A DNA stretch of 64,000 nt from Warburgia ugandensis (GCA_035236585.1 CP141132.1:24325445-24389444), one strand, 5' to 3'; numbered from the stretch's first letter, positions 26,501 through 35,459 are shown. Numbers and translations are program-made. Notes: generated from the sequence alone by a model not told the origin.

Positions 26501-29500
26501 ACAATCCTTGCAAATTGATCTTTCAATATTTCTAATTAGAAAAAAAAGTCTATTTGGCTTTTATGTAGTCTACTTTGAAAGAGTTATTAAATGTTCATTC
26601 CCCTTCTTAATGCATGTATTTGCTAGAGTTAGGTTATATGCTAAAGTAAAATTTATGATAGCTTCCCCCATCTCATTTCTTTTCCTAATCTCATATCTTC
26701 CACGTACCCTATCGTAGCCTTCCTTTGGTTTTCTTACATGACCATTTAAGTTTTTCCTATAAATATCCTCTCTGTGTCATGAATTTCTTGCATTACTGCT
26801 TCTATATATTCTCAGAACTGTCTCTTGATTTTATCTTCTAACCCTAGTTGTGGGACGTGTGCACTTATAACATTTATGATCTTCTCTCCTAAAGCAAGCT
26901 TTATTAGAAGAATTCTATCACTGGGTCTTCTTCCATTAACAACTTTATTTTTTAATTCATTATCCGCTACTATCCTTACACCATTGCTATTATTGTCCTT
27001 TACTATGTACCAGAACTGATACCCATCTATTTCTCTAGTTTTAGCCTAATTCCACTTGGTTTGTTGGATACAAGTTATGACTCTTCTATGTCTCATTGTA
27101 TCTACTAAGTCCATACTTTAACTTGCCAATGTGCCTATACATCATTTGGTGGTATGGATTTAATTCTATTGAGTTAGTCTCTTCACCTGCGCACATCTAG
27201 AATGGTACGACAACTCTGCCTAGTCTTTTACGAGGGAACGTTTTAGTAGCCCTTGCCCTTTTGCATGCAGCGTGTCACTTATGGAGGAATGCTAGAGTAA
27301 CCCTTGCCCATTTCTCACTGTATCCGAGGTTCTATGTAGTGCGTTGCTTGTGGGGAATGCCCTAGCCTTAGGGAATGTTAAAATAAGATCCATGTCATAA
27401 GGTTTGCCAAAGGACTTTCAACTTGTTGGCACTTGACACAACCCTCCTTTATACGGGCTTGGGACCAGCTGTGAGATTATAAAATCACATAACAGGAGTT
27501 TCCTTGGAGCATCATGTCTCTCGCTCTATATATATAGTTTGGTAAATGTTAGGTGAACATGGGCACCCTACTTAGTAGGCACTCCCTATTTTTTGCATGT
27601 GGCTGTAGTCTTTTGGAGATCTAAGCCATCCATTATTTTCAGCATGGCTTAGGTAGGCTACGTACCAAAATTCATGCCCATTGAATGATCTTAGGCCCAT
27701 TGAATGATCTTAGGCCATGTTGCTTTAGGTTGTAAATGTCATGCTTATTGATTTTTACCACACCAACCAAGTAAGAATCATCCGATTGTCATGATGTTTG
27801 GGATGTTGCCTAATTTTGTCATTCAAACCATGATGAATAAGTTAGATCTCCAAAATACTGGCCTAGGTAGTGTTGCAAAGTTGTCTGCCTAGACTTGTAG
27901 TGTTCTATATTTATAATATAACATATGTAGAAGAGAGATAATCTTTCCCTAAACGTAATAAACAAGAACTCAATTATCTAATGTCAAATGGTACTGAAGT
28001 CTCCTGGCTTGTAACTTTTGTAGCCTTTCAATGTGCATCATTCTTTTTGATTAGGGTGAAAATGTTATACAATCTTAACGGCTGGGCTTCAACGGTAACA
28101 ATATTGTCCTCTTTGGGATTGCCTTGTCCCTCAAGGCTTTGTTTCTTTAAGTTCCTCACCCCTCTTGGGCTTCACCTCTTGGAACGCTTTGTTACCATTA
28201 GATATATCCAGACCCTTATAACCAGCCCACACTTCTTCGCCTTAGGTAACGTAGGACTAAACTCTTAGGATCACCTGTAGCCTGCTATCCTGTAGCTTGA
28301 CATTCCCCTTTCGGGACCATCCACCAAGACCACCCTCTAGGCTCTCTTCCACCCTTAGGGAACATGCATACCCGCGTGCGACCATTTTGGGTCTACTGGC
28401 AAACCACGTGTGGTCTAGGCCCACCATCACTAGGGCTCCGACCTTGATACCAATTGTTTCCTTTGTAAACTATTTAACTGGTTCTCATGGGTAGTGGTCT
28501 GTAGGAGGCTGATTGAAATTCATCTTTTACCCGAGTAAACAATTTAACTGATTTTCGTGTCACGTGGTTTGTGGATGTGATTGTATATAACTACCATCGG
28601 TGGTAACAGAAACACGTAGTGATTGATATGTCTCTGATCAATTTGGGCTATGGCGTAGGGGTTAGCAAGAGGATGGAAGTATTAGAAGGTGAGCATTTTA
28701 TGAAGTTCCACTCTTAGTGGTGGATCCAAGGCCTTGAATAGGTAAACAGTCCTGACCCTTCCTAAAGTTTGGAGTGTCGTTTGACTTCCAAAGAATTAGG
28801 AAGTCAGAAGGTCATTGGTTCCAGAGAGGCAAAATGTGAAGGGCTTACCTGTACCACTGATTCTAGAATGTTGATCCACCGGTGGTCATCTATGTTGCAA
28901 TGAACCATTGGGAACTAGTATAGGCAGAAAATACTGCAAGCAGCTGCAATTGAAAGTTTAGATCTAAAACAATTCATTTTTTAAGGAGATCCGAGAAGGG
29001 CAACAATTATCTTCTCTTTACTATTTTTGGTTATCTTTTACATCTGGCTTCACTGTGATGTGAAGGAGTATGATTGACATGAGAACTTCTAGGCAATGGT
29101 CAACATTGGCCAAACTCCATGCAAAAGTGGAATGCTTATCCTCTCAAATCTCTTTGCAGGTTGGGACAAGCTACATTACACAGTACTAAACGCATATAAT
29201 CCTACATAAGACATAGACATCTTCAGAAAAAAAAATAAAAAAAGGTTTGGACTGATTCATGTGGAGAGCGAGTTTCATGCTCAACTATCAACAAAAATGA
29301 CAACAACAACGGACAGGACTGGGAGCTGTTCTCTGAACATCATAATGAATAGAAAGGAACGTAAAACAGAAATTCCATTCTATTACAGAAACATGTGAAA
29401 CTCAGCATGCTTGTTGAGTTGACACCTATAGTTTAAATGAGAATCGTAAGGAGAAATGCAGAAGAAAACACAAACTGACATGTAACTTACTGCTGGACGT

Positions 29501-32194
29501 GAATAGGATCAACTAGAACTGAATTAGATGACAATGAGACTTCGAGAATGTCTTTGGAGATTTAATCCACTACTTCTATGTTTCTACAAGCAAGGAGACT
29601 CCTTGTGTATTGATCTTTCACAAGAGAGAGAAAAGAGGAAAAAGAGAAATAGTGATATTAGGATGTACGTTGAGGCATGGAGAGCGCCATACCCTAGATA
29701 CTGGGGACACTGCAAGCATCAAGAATTTAGAAGTGTGAAACATAGGAGAAGTATATACACAAACATTAACACGAGTGGTGGGAAGTGAGGATCCATCATG
29801 AATAATGATGCAAAAGGACTCTTTAAGGAAGAAAAGAAGGGCTACTCTTGAACCAGTGACAAACATGGAAGGTGCCACTAGTGATGACTATTCATGAAGC
29901 TTCAAAAGGCATGACAAGAGAACCATCATCTGTATGGCAAGGAAGGACGGCAAATTAAGAGTTGGGTAGCAGTGGTCATAGTTATGATAGCAATTGAGAA
30001 TAGTTTGGTTAATATGACTAGAAATCTGATAACTATACTGGCTAATGGAAATGTGATGGGAAACAACTAAGCTGGAGCATAAAGTTATCGTTTGGGTGAA
30101 TTAGATCTGATGCATGGAGGTGATTTGGCAGTAAGCACACCTCTGCCTCCCACTCCCCCCACCCCACAAGTATGCTGCTGTCTTTGCCTATTAAAGGGGA
30201 TTATCTCCACCATGAATATCTGATGCGCGGAAATGGTGCTGTTAGAAATTCTGCTGTAGGAACCTTTTCTACAGCAGCCTGGCCACCAAAATGACCTCGA
30301 TCACACCCATGGTTCCTTCAGAAGCCAGACGGTGATGAAGTGAAAGGTACTGTTTCTCAAGGTGTGCAAAGCTGAAGTTCTGAGGAGCAAAATGTGGTAC
30401 TCAAAGAGATACAGCATACTTGACATACTTGCTGCCAAGTATCCATACTGTATGGCAGCCTGTATCATCTAGATGTTGCAGAGTATCAATGAAGTGATTA
30501 TATATCCCTTTCACTGGAGAAGGTACTTCTACAACAATAACTTTCCTTTTTCAGTGTCATCTGACTCTGTGCATAGCTGCATAATCTGAGCCTTTGATTG
30601 TTCAGAGTGGCAACAATATGTGACTCTAATAGGAGCTGTCCTACCAAATTGCAAACTGAAAGTACTGACCAGAAAGCAACATGAACTTTGATAATACAAC
30701 AAATTGGTTGGATTTCATAAAAGTGATGTTAAAACCAAACAAATTTGCTTGTTTTATGAATAAAGAGATCTTTAAGGAATATCAGGCTGCCCTATTTGTC
30801 TCTGAGACCAAGTTATATATTTTCCCATAAAATGCAGTGGACCTGTCTAGCCATCTTTATGAACCAAAAATATATTGCAGAAGCCCACTCGTAACATTCA
30901 ATATTTTCATGTTGTGTTTTGTCAGATTTGATTTACTGAAAGTACTCTTTTGACTAATTTAGCAGCTGGGTACAATAAGTCTCCTTTATATCAAGCTTCA
31001 GTTTTGAGGTGCAAAGTCACAAAATTTACTTCTATACAGGCAGAAAGAAGGCGAAAGCTAGGACTGCCACCGGAAGAGCCTGCAGCCGTAAAGCCTGCAA
31101 CGCCTGTTGTGCAGGAGAAGAAGGTAACAACAACTCTGAATAGTCTAGTTAATGCCTTCAACTGCAGATACTCTAAATGAAAATTCTGCTATCACTCCCA
31201 TTTAAACTGCAGAGTTTCCTGCCTGTTAAGCCGGCAACAAAAGCAGAGCGCATGCGAGATTGTTTGCGATCTCTCAAACAGAATCACAAGGTAAACACTC
31301 ATTGACCTTCCTACTTGATTCTGAACTTGCTCTTAGCTTGTGCTTTACCTCAATCAGCAGAACTTTTAACTGCTGAAATCAGCATGACTTGAGGTTTAAG
31401 TGTTACCATGTAGTATTATGGCCTTGCTAAGGTCCTGTAAAGGTCACATTTGTTATACATTTTCTGTCAATCATGTCATTTGGGTTGTGCTATTTGACAT
31501 GCACCATTCTGTCAATTACTTTCTTTAGCTGTCCTGCTGATATTGCTTCGTAAACATATGTTTTGTGTGGCAGTTACACCTCTTGCTTAACACTTCTGCC
31601 TAGCTATTTTGATCCCTTCTAATCTTGCTAATGATTTCCGTCAAGTATTGGAAGTTCTAGAAACTTAATGATACTTTGCTAATTTTTGCTCACTTCTCTT
31701 ATCCATGCATAAAGAACAATACTCCTGAGAAGACCCATTGTCTCTTCTGTATTGTTCAGTAATGTATTCCGTAAGCTCATTTTTTACTTCTTTCAATGGA
31801 GTAGGATGATGATGCAAAAGTGAAGAGAGCATTTCAAACACTTCTAACGTATGTGGGAAATGTCGCAAAGAATCCTAATGAGGAGAAGTTCAGGAAGATT
31901 CGGTTAACTAATGCAACATTTCAGGTAACAGAAACGCAATTAACCATTTCAGGTAATATTTCTTAAATATTTCATGATAGAGGATGTCATGTTTCTTTTC
32001 TTATGCAACTTCAACAGGATAGAGTTGGTAGCTTGAAGGGAGGCATCGAGTTTCTTGAACTGTGTGGATTTGGAAAAATTGATAGTGGGGAGTTCGTATT
32101 TCTGCCTAGAGACAAAGTGGACATGGCAGTGCTGAACTCAGCTGGCTCAGAGTTAAACTCTGCCATAGTAAACCCCTTCTTTGGTGTTCTCTGA
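37..32194 (+). CDS. UBA/PUB-domain protein, C-terminal part (5' exons outside window), eight exons
   Basis: Joining 37-71, 17366-17426, 18673-18740, 18884-18965, 31040-31123, 31213-31290, 31805-31924 and 32018-32194 gives 705 bases, 234 codons plus TGA, with every intron GT-AG and every phase compatible. Visible residues 1-90 are a Glu/Lys/Arg-rich coiled coil ([15 protein letters not shown] and similar); 90-118 are a Pro/Ala linker; about 120-220 match the PUB/PUG fold ([19 protein letters not shown], then [11 protein letters not shown]). PUB domains bind the C-terminal tail of the AAA ATPase p97/Cdc48. Plant relatives carry a UBA domain at the N terminus and are annotated as UBA/TS-N or UBX-like proteins; those exons must lie left of base 1. 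The role as a Cdc48 adaptor in ubiquitin-dependent turnover is inferred from the family. Introns are 17294, 1246, 143, 12074, 89, 514 and 93 bp. No coding defect is visible, so the gene looks functional. Confidence 0.9.
1800..3110 (-). pseudogene. Ty3/gypsy gag remnant with CCHC knuckle
   Basis: Reading the - strand, 2723-2665 gives [20 protein letters not shown], typical of the start of plant gypsy gag. The SINE at 2506-2664 interrupts it, and the frame resumes below 2490 as [18 protein letters not shown] (2371 downward). The frame then decays, and 1903-1859 reads [15 protein letters not shown], a CX2CX4HX4C zinc knuckle. Gag packages the retrotransposon RNA; this copy has stops and frameshifts and is dead. 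Confidence 0.75.
2506..2664 (-). mobile_element. tRNA-derived SINE (copy 1), inserted in gag
   Basis: On the - strand it runs from ...gccttggagcaac through a box-B-like segment to a ...ggggctgccctttc 3' end. Flanking target duplications are 2482-2502 and 2665-2684 (acctttc[a]tctccatatcata, one indel). It matches the copies at 10481 and 36482. A T-tailed tRNA-type SINE with this 3' end resembles the widespread plant Au family; that name is from memory and unverified. Confidence 0.8.
3120..3136 (-). other. tRNA-iMet-type primer-binding site
   Basis: The - strand reads tttatcagagcct, close to the usual plant TGGTATCAGAGCC initiator-tRNA(Met) site. It sits at the inner edge of the 3137-3483 LTR stub and sets the element's orientation. 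Confidence 0.6.
3500..5300 (-). pseudogene. hAT transposase relic (BED finger + DUF659 region)
   Basis: On the - strand, 5170-4980 reads [20 protein letters not shown], the second half of a BED zinc finger. About 4560-4380 gives [20 protein letters not shown], the DUF659 motif that precedes the catalytic core. About 4127-3798 gives [20 protein letters not shown], the next conserved hAT block. The order is right for a hAT transposase on the - strand, but stops and frameshifts break it. A 46-bp SINE fragment sits inside. No terminal repeats were found, and the hATC dimer domain is missing. Confidence 0.8.
4132..4177 (+). mobile_element. 5'-truncated SINE (46 bp) with perfect 19-bp target duplication
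   Basis: Only the 3' end of the SINE is present (cagaccccgcataggcagga to ggggctgccctttt). The identical 19-mer actctttgtttgcaaattc flanks it at 4113-4131 and 4178-4196. It is inserted in the hAT relic, so it came later. Confidence 0.85.
5466..8804 (-). mobile_element. Ty3/gypsy LTR (about 3.3 kb)
   Basis: The + strand starts tgtaacaccctggg and ends ggatattata, just next to a purine-rich tract and the gypsy pol tail at 8820-9270. This is therefore the 3' LTR of a - strand element. It shares its ends, and a GC-rich block near 7920-8200 followed by a Kelch-less, ORF-poor 'ttatcaaaacga' segment near 8735, with the LTRs at 52115 and 58444, so they are one family. The open frames in its GC-rich part are not conserved as protein. 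An (AAT)n tract lies at 5499-5553 and poly-A at about 7851-7868. Confidence 0.75.
5499..5553. repeat. (AAT)n microsatellite
   Basis: About 18 uninterrupted AAT units just inside the edge of the gypsy LTR. Confidence 0.97.
8820..9270 (-). pseudogene. Ty3/gypsy pol C-terminal tail (chromovirus, Tekay/Del-like)
   Basis: The - strand reads [20 protein letters not shown], then GPFEIL and [20 protein letters not shown], the conserved region after the integrase core in plant chromoviruses. A TAG near 8903-8905 replaces the expected Trp after QEAT; beyond it the family's usual tail ([12 protein letters not shown], stop near 8861) is still readable. The purine tract and LTR follow at once, so this is the 3' end of a - strand element whose upstream part is lost where the TRIM-like element begins. 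Confidence 0.85.
9271..9760 (+). mobile_element. TRIM-like LTR element with truncated 5' LTR
   Basis: Two similar stretches end the same way: ggacaatattgtgactgttgg to cttaca at 9438, and the same to attaca at 9760. The first is followed directly by tggtatcagagcc (9441-9453), an initiator-tRNA(Met) primer site. About 120 bp of non-coding sequence separates it from the second LTR, which starts near 9585 and includes the tagtcccacat block seen in plant TRIMs. There is no coding capacity, as expected for TRIM. The 5' LTR may have lost its outer part at the junction with the gypsy pol tail. Confidence 0.7.
9441..9453 (+). other. tRNA-iMet primer-binding site of TRIM-like element
   Basis: The sequence tggtatcagagcc matches the initiator tRNA(Met) 3' end complement. 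It lies two bases after the LTR terminus. Confidence 0.85.
10481..10660 (+). mobile_element. tRNA-derived SINE (copy 2)
   Basis: It starts gggaagccttggcgtaatgg (box A) and has a box-B-like ggtcacgtgtttgattatgg. It ends gggctgccctttttt. Target duplications are 10465-10478 and 10664-10677 (cttc[c/t]ttaaacaag, one mismatch in 14). Confidence 0.88.
11813..12007 (-). other. Unassigned 64-codon open frame
   Basis: The reading frame has a balanced composition ([20 protein letters not shown] in the middle) unlike the neighbouring AT-rich DNA. I do not recognise the family. It could be chance or a fragment of a transposon protein. Confidence 0.2.
12107..15211 (-). mobile_element. RTE-clade LINE, decayed copy A
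   Basis: Reading the - strand, the endonuclease start is at 14766-14910 ([20 protein letters not shown]). Later endonuclease sequence is at 14387-14100 ([20 protein letters not shown]). The reverse transcriptase start lies at 13457-13197, with the catalytic-site region near 12830 ([13 protein letters not shown], where the usual FADD is FAYD). The C-terminal RTE tail is at 12376-12167 ([20 protein letters not shown]). Many stops and frameshifts break it. It parallels copy B at 20056-27440 segment by segment. Confidence 0.88.
16775..16960. repeat. Gypsy LTR fragment
   Basis: This stretch is a diverged copy of about 1105-1310 inside the gypsy LTR near the left edge; shared words include the ctaaa-cc-aaagaccaag block and gggccaaagaatgg / gggccaaagagtca. 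It is a solo fragment of that family. Confidence 0.55.
17366..17426 (+). CDS. UBA/PUB gene exon, coiled coil
   Basis: This exon lies between acceptor ttctag and donor gtatca. It is one base plus 20 codons, reading [20 protein letters not shown], a highly charged coiled-coil segment. It ends in phase 0 and continues into the 18673 exon. Confidence 0.88.
18673..18740 (+). CDS. UBA/PUB gene exon, coiled coil
   Basis: This exon lies between acceptor attacag and donor gtttgt. It reads [20 protein letters not shown] and then RK, and ends with CG, which is completed to CGG (Arg) by the first base of the next exon. The charged helix continues here. Confidence 0.9.
18884..18965 (+). CDS. UBA/PUB gene exon, end of coiled coil
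   Basis: This exon lies between acceptor attgtag and donor gtcttc (a GT donor with weak downstream consensus). After completing the split Arg codon it gives 27 codons, [20 protein letters not shown] onward to EEDK, ending in phase 0 at the edge of the 12-kb intron. Confidence 0.9.
19631..20055. repeat. 213-bp tandem duplication at LINE 3' end
   Basis: Copy 1 is 19631-19843 and copy 2 is 19844-20055. They differ at only a few positions (one lost c in ggggccc, some single-base changes). Each ends in agcatcatcatcaaaaccta, the complement of a TTGATGATGATG-type tail seen at the 3' end of plant RTE LINEs. Confidence 0.85.
20745..23221 (-). pseudogene. hAT transposase, spliced, with premature stops
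   Basis: From 23221 downward on the - strand: [18 protein letters not shown], a BED zinc finger ([10 protein letters not shown]...HLTRGH), a hinge at 23018-22656, DUF659 at 22446-22174 ([20 protein letters not shown]), the core motif [14 protein letters not shown] near 22080-22040, [14 protein letters not shown] near 21970, a further core at 21660-21235, and the hATC dimer domain at about 21140-21030 ([29 protein letters not shown]). GT-AG introns separate the blocks. In-frame TAA codons at 23061-23063 (in the finger) and 22656-22658 disable it. A serine-rich acidic extension (20730-20479) follows the C terminus. Confidence 0.88.
23280..24060. repeat. Subterminal tandem repeats of the hAT element
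   Basis: The phrase acacaagcatgggaaagctatat recurs at about 23347, 23508, 23670, 23826 and 23986, each with a following poly-A/poly-T stretch, giving a period of about 160 bp. The repeats lie on the transposase promoter side between the BED exon and the right terminal repeat. Arrays in this position are often transposase-binding sites in hAT elements; that role is inferred. Confidence 0.75.
28030..28456 (-). mobile_element. TRIM-like fragment, reverse orientation
   Basis: The - strand carries ttggtatcaaggtcggagcc (28454 downward), a degenerate primer site. It continues with gtcgcacgcgggtatgcatg and ttccctaaggg, which match internal sequence at 9480-9505, and then gaggacaatattgttaccgt, which matches the LTR of the element at 9271-9760. 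Non-coding and partial. Confidence 0.65.
28465..28600. repeat. 70-bp diverged direct duplication
   Basis: Starting at 28465 and 28535, gtaaac[t/a]atttaactg and the following ~50 bp repeat with substitutions. It borders the reversed TRIM-like fragment. Confidence 0.55.
29965..30375 (+). pseudogene. Decayed protein-coding frame of unknown origin
   Basis: One frame of 137 codons reads like protein broken by scattered stops: [10 protein letters not shown] at the start, then a stop-free run that includes [20 protein letters not shown] and [14 protein letters not shown], then a short tail. Most of the stops could arise from single C-to-T or G-to-A changes. I do not recognise the family. It is in the sense direction in the 12-kb intron, with no sign of being an exon of the UBA/PUB gene. 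Confidence 0.4.
31040..31123 (+). CDS. UBA/PUB gene exon, linker
   Basis: This exon lies between acceptor tatacag and donor gtaaca and holds 28 codons in phase 0. It opens [16 protein letters not shown], the conserved end of the charged helix, then a Pro/Ala/Val linker. The join to the 18884 exon across the 12.1-kb intron keeps the frame. Confidence 0.92.
31213..31290 (+). CDS. UBA/PUB gene exon, start of PUB domain
   Basis: This exon lies between acceptor actgcag and donor gtaaac and holds 26 codons. It contains [15 protein letters not shown], the helix that leads into the PUB domain. Confidence 0.92.
31805..31924 (+). CDS. UBA/PUB gene exon, PUB domain core
   Basis: This exon lies between acceptor agtag and donor gtaaca and holds exactly 40 codons. 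It encodes [16 protein letters not shown] and [15 protein letters not shown], the diagnostic N-terminal half of a PUB domain. Confidence 0.94.
32018..32194 (+). CDS. UBA/PUB gene terminal exon
   Basis: After acceptor caacag this exon gives 58 codons and TGA. It encodes [11 protein letters not shown] and then [18 protein letters not shown], completing the PUB fold, and ends in NPFFGVL. The C terminus matches the usual family ending, so the protein is not truncated here. Confidence 0.94.
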   Translation, partial: DRVGSLKGGIEFLELCGFGKIDSGEFVFLPRDKVDMAVLNSAGSELNSAIVNPFFGVL

Positions 32195-32400
32195 GTGTAG
32201 GGCATCCATGTCCATTTGTTTGTTTCTGTAAACATACGTTTGGGAATGAATGTCGTGAGAACTGAATTCTGGCAAAAAGAATGCCGGGAATGAGGACTGA
32301 GCCTACATTTACTTTGACATTACCATATATATAAGGCCAAGCCTCCCTCCGACTTTCGAGGAGGCACAGGTCACATTTTCATATAATCAATAATAGTTTT
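32195..32400 (+). other. Probable 3' UTR of the UBA/PUB gene
   Basis: The sequence is non-coding after the stop. AATAAT-type hexamers near 32380-32392 could serve as a poly(A) signal. The end position is a guess. Confidence 0.4.
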
Positions 32401-34200
32401 CAGTCTTTCACATCCTATTGTTATGTCTCTCCGTGTCTGTGTGGGGTACGTGGGCTCTTTTGCTTGCTTTCATAGATTTAAAATATGTTTTTCTAATTCG
32501 ACCTCATTTAGATGGTCTAAGTATCAAATCTCACATCTGAGAGAGATCTATTGGCCCTCCATTTTTAGCCATGTTTCAGTAGTAAAGTAGACGGAATGAA
32601 CCTCCTGCGCCAAAAACCATTCATTTTAGTATCAAAAGGTTCGCAGAAGTGCAGGCCCTAGAAGTTTTCTTTAGATACATGATATTTGATACTTTATGAC
32701 ATCTGAATAAAGCCAAATCAGATGAACGCTTTGAAAGAGGAAATTAACAAAAATGTGCGCTCACATCATTTTCTTTCTGCCATTTGTGCCTCCAGCCACT
32801 TTTTCATCTTTTTAGTGATCTACGGTCACATCTCTTATGTGGAGGTATCAAGTCTCTCTTTTGCTCGGTTTCTCATCTCTGTTTTAGACCTTGTGAAGCC
32901 AAAAGATAGGTGGTACTTTGTGTTGCAGATAGACAGTGGTATTTCTTATTATTATTTGAGTGCAAAAAGGTCTAGAGATGAAGAACTTAGAGATATCCAA
33001 GATAGGGTCATCTAAGATGGGGCAAATGAGACGATCGATTTAAATCATTGAAATTTTATCAGAAAGTCGCCAGCCATCTACTATTTTAAATGCCTATGAT
33101 GCAACTGTGGCAATTATTTTATTTTTTTGAGAAAATGCAACCGTGATATAATTGGTTGTATAATCTCTCTCTCTCTGAGGAAAGTAGGTGTCTTAATGCA
33201 AGCAACAACCGCGAGGCGATAGTGTTTCGCTCATTCCTTAGAAAATAATAGAGCTGGGACCTACTTTGAATGATCCAAACTACTGATTCAGTGAGGCATG
33301 CAATGGATGTTTCCGTCGATGAAAGTCAAGCACACGTAAATCCGCGAGTCTCTATTTTCAGTAGTTTAGATGCGCATACTTTCATTTGAAAACTGGAGCT
33401 TATGGAAGTACAAGTGGGACCATCTCTCTCTCTCTCTCTCAAGTTTGATGGTAAGATAATTCAATCAAAGACTAGAGGAACCCGACGGGCACCACTAGGG
33501 CTTCGTACAAATAGCAACACACGGCTTTATTTTAATACTATTATCCTAGTGGCTATGATACTACGCCATGGCCTTAGCGAAAAGTATGACACAATGAAGA
33601 GTATCCAGTCTGCTTGAGTGTTGAACACTCCCTGCAGCTTCTTAGGGATCTCCCTACGACCCTCCTACTTACGTTCCCTACTAAACGACTTGTCGGTGCA
33701 CAATTATCACCAAGCGGCTCATATTAAGATCGGATGCAAATTTGAGGAACACTCTCAGCGCCCCACCGCTGCAGACTTATTATGCAAATGGGTACAGTAC
33801 GCAGCTACAAAATCCCCTAGTGACTCTCTAAGACCCCCCGGGCCACCATCTGGGCCCAGATTTCTCTTAACAGGTCCATCGAAATTCAGCTTTATGACCC
33901 TGTCTGTGTGTGAGCGGGTGGTTTCCCACTTGAGTTGAATGAATCATGGTCAAGCTAGGACGATACCTGTTTGTTTCCAGTCCATAAGATCTCTTGATAG
34001 ATTCTATGAGTGATATTTGTTAACCCCATCATTGTTGGCTCAATGGTTCACTGGCGACAGATTCTGTGCAAATGAATTGGTTTGTGACCGTGCACCATGT
34101 CGTTTCTACACTTTCAAAATCCATGTAATGCGGGATAATCCATGTAATGCGGATATTAGCTGGCAAAGAGAAATGTTAGTCTAGAAACTTTTCTGGCCAC
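32400..34200. other. Intergenic DNA, no gene recognised
   Basis: The stretch has short AT-rich frames, a (CT)9 tract at 33423-33440 and a slightly GC-richer block at 33470-33930 with open frames that match nothing I know. The piece around 32490-32580 weakly resembles, in reverse, the duplicated unit at 19631-20055. Confidence 0.6.
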
Positions 34201-34239
34201 TGTTTAACCAATGTCTCAGTGCTTCCACTATTAGTTGAT

Positions 34240-35454
34240 GGTTTGTGTGTGGGATATTGAAGACATTTTGCAATTGTGACCCATAATGGATGTCTTTGTG
34301 AACAATGAAGCAAGATATGGGAGTCAATTATATTGTCTTTGTTGCGTAGTGGGCATAACTTGGTGGTACCATTTGACCAGGCTGTATTATATCTCCCTGG
34401 GAGTTATTCGTGGATAGTTATCCAAAGGAAAGCTCTTATTTTCCGTTGAACTTTGGCTTACCAAAGTTTGTTCCATAAGGGTGTGGCCATGTCGTTTACA
34501 AGCTGAGGATGTAATAGTTTACGACTGATTGCACCGTAGATTGTCTTCTTTTATCTGGTAGATGGAGATGTCAAGGCTTTTTTGTTCATTTTCTGGTCTC
34601 CTAAGGCAATATCACTTCTCTTCCATTGGCCCCTCACATCAATCAAATTCTGAACTTTTGATTGGTTCTCAAATTGATCTTATGCATTTTGTTTTCTTTG
34701 TTACGGTATAGGTATCAATCCACTAATCATTTCATGTGTTACTTGGATCACGATCCAAATAGCCATTTGATCTGCCTTTTCAGTCCCTGCTTCTCAAGAT
34801 GGCTCTCCAAATAGGAGATTTAGTGCCATGGGTTTCACTTGCATAAACCCATATTTTCCAAGGTATCTACCTCGGACATACTTAACCCAAATTGATTCAT
34901 CATCATCGAGTACCTGCCAGCATAATTTGCCTTGAATGCTAGGTAAGATCTTCTGATGCTTCTAAAGCCAAGTCCTCCAAGTGGCTTGGGCATACATACC
35001 TTTTCCCAACTTAGCAAGTGCTGGCCTTTGTTAGCTCAAGAGGAGGTCCACATAAATTGCCTCTGTATCCTCTCACATTCATGAAGAGTGGCTTTGGGTA
35101 TAACCTTGCTTTACATGGTATAGTTTGAAATAACCACTGCCAGCGATTTAAGAAGTGTATGCTGCCTGCCCTCTATAAGAGAAAGAATGTCTCCAACCTT
35201 GTGAATATTTGACTAGCATTTGGTGTGATATCAAGAATAGGCAACTCAAGGTGTTTTTCTTGCCTTAGAGGCTTGTGGATGTGGATAACCTTAGCCAAAT
35301 GTTTTGCAAATATTTTTGGAGAAATAAATGGAAGATTTGTTTGGAGATAATTCCAATCTTGTTTCTCTAGCAAACAAATCAAGAGTCCTTTTAAACACAT
35401 TATATTAGGCATTGTGGCTCCAGTAGCAAGCAGCAAATCATCATCGACGATCAC
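34240..35454 (-). mobile_element. L1-type LINE fragment (RT C-terminal part and zf-RVT)
   Basis: On the - strand, 35454-35173 reads MIVDDDLLLATGATMPNIMC, the reverse transcriptase catalytic region (the second D pair of the usual FADD motif retained), followed by SPKIFAKHLAKVIHI. Then 35017-34835 reads WEKVCMPKPLGGLGFRSIRR, the conserved linker of plant L1 elements. About 34450-34290 gives KIRAFLWITIHE and LLHCSQRHPLW, a zf-RVT domain in which one cysteine of CPLC has become Arg. Frameshifts and stops show it is dead; 5' end and tail are missing. Confidence 0.82.
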
Positions 35455-35459
35455 ATAAT

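Larger units (their letters stand above)
20056..27440 (-). mobile_element. RTE-clade LINE copy B, split by a hAT element
   Basis: The 3' part is 20056-20167 and the rest is 24542-27440; the LINE sequence is continuous across the hAT target duplication, as copy A shows (ctcactacttttatacacattcttttgggc region). The - strand gives the RT start at 25973-25596 ([20 protein letters not shown]) and the C-terminal region at 24848-24542 ([29 protein letters not shown]). Endonuclease is readable near 27040-26830 ([19 protein letters not shown]). It is full of stops. Confidence 0.85.
18966..31039 (+). other. 12.1-kb intron with nested transposons
   Basis: The intron runs from donor gtcttc at 18966 to acceptor tatacag at 31039, and the reading frame is continuous across it. 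It contains the 213-bp duplication, the split RTE LINE with the hAT element, the reversed TRIM-like piece and a decayed frame at 29965-30375. I recognise nothing in 18966-19630, 28600-29960 or 30376-31039. Confidence 0.85.

Noticed and set aside
33402..33938. Two adjacent open frames of 71 and 106 codons downstream of the UBA/PUB gene
   Set aside because: No domain, no splice signals linking them and no recognisable homology; slightly higher GC alone does not make a gene.
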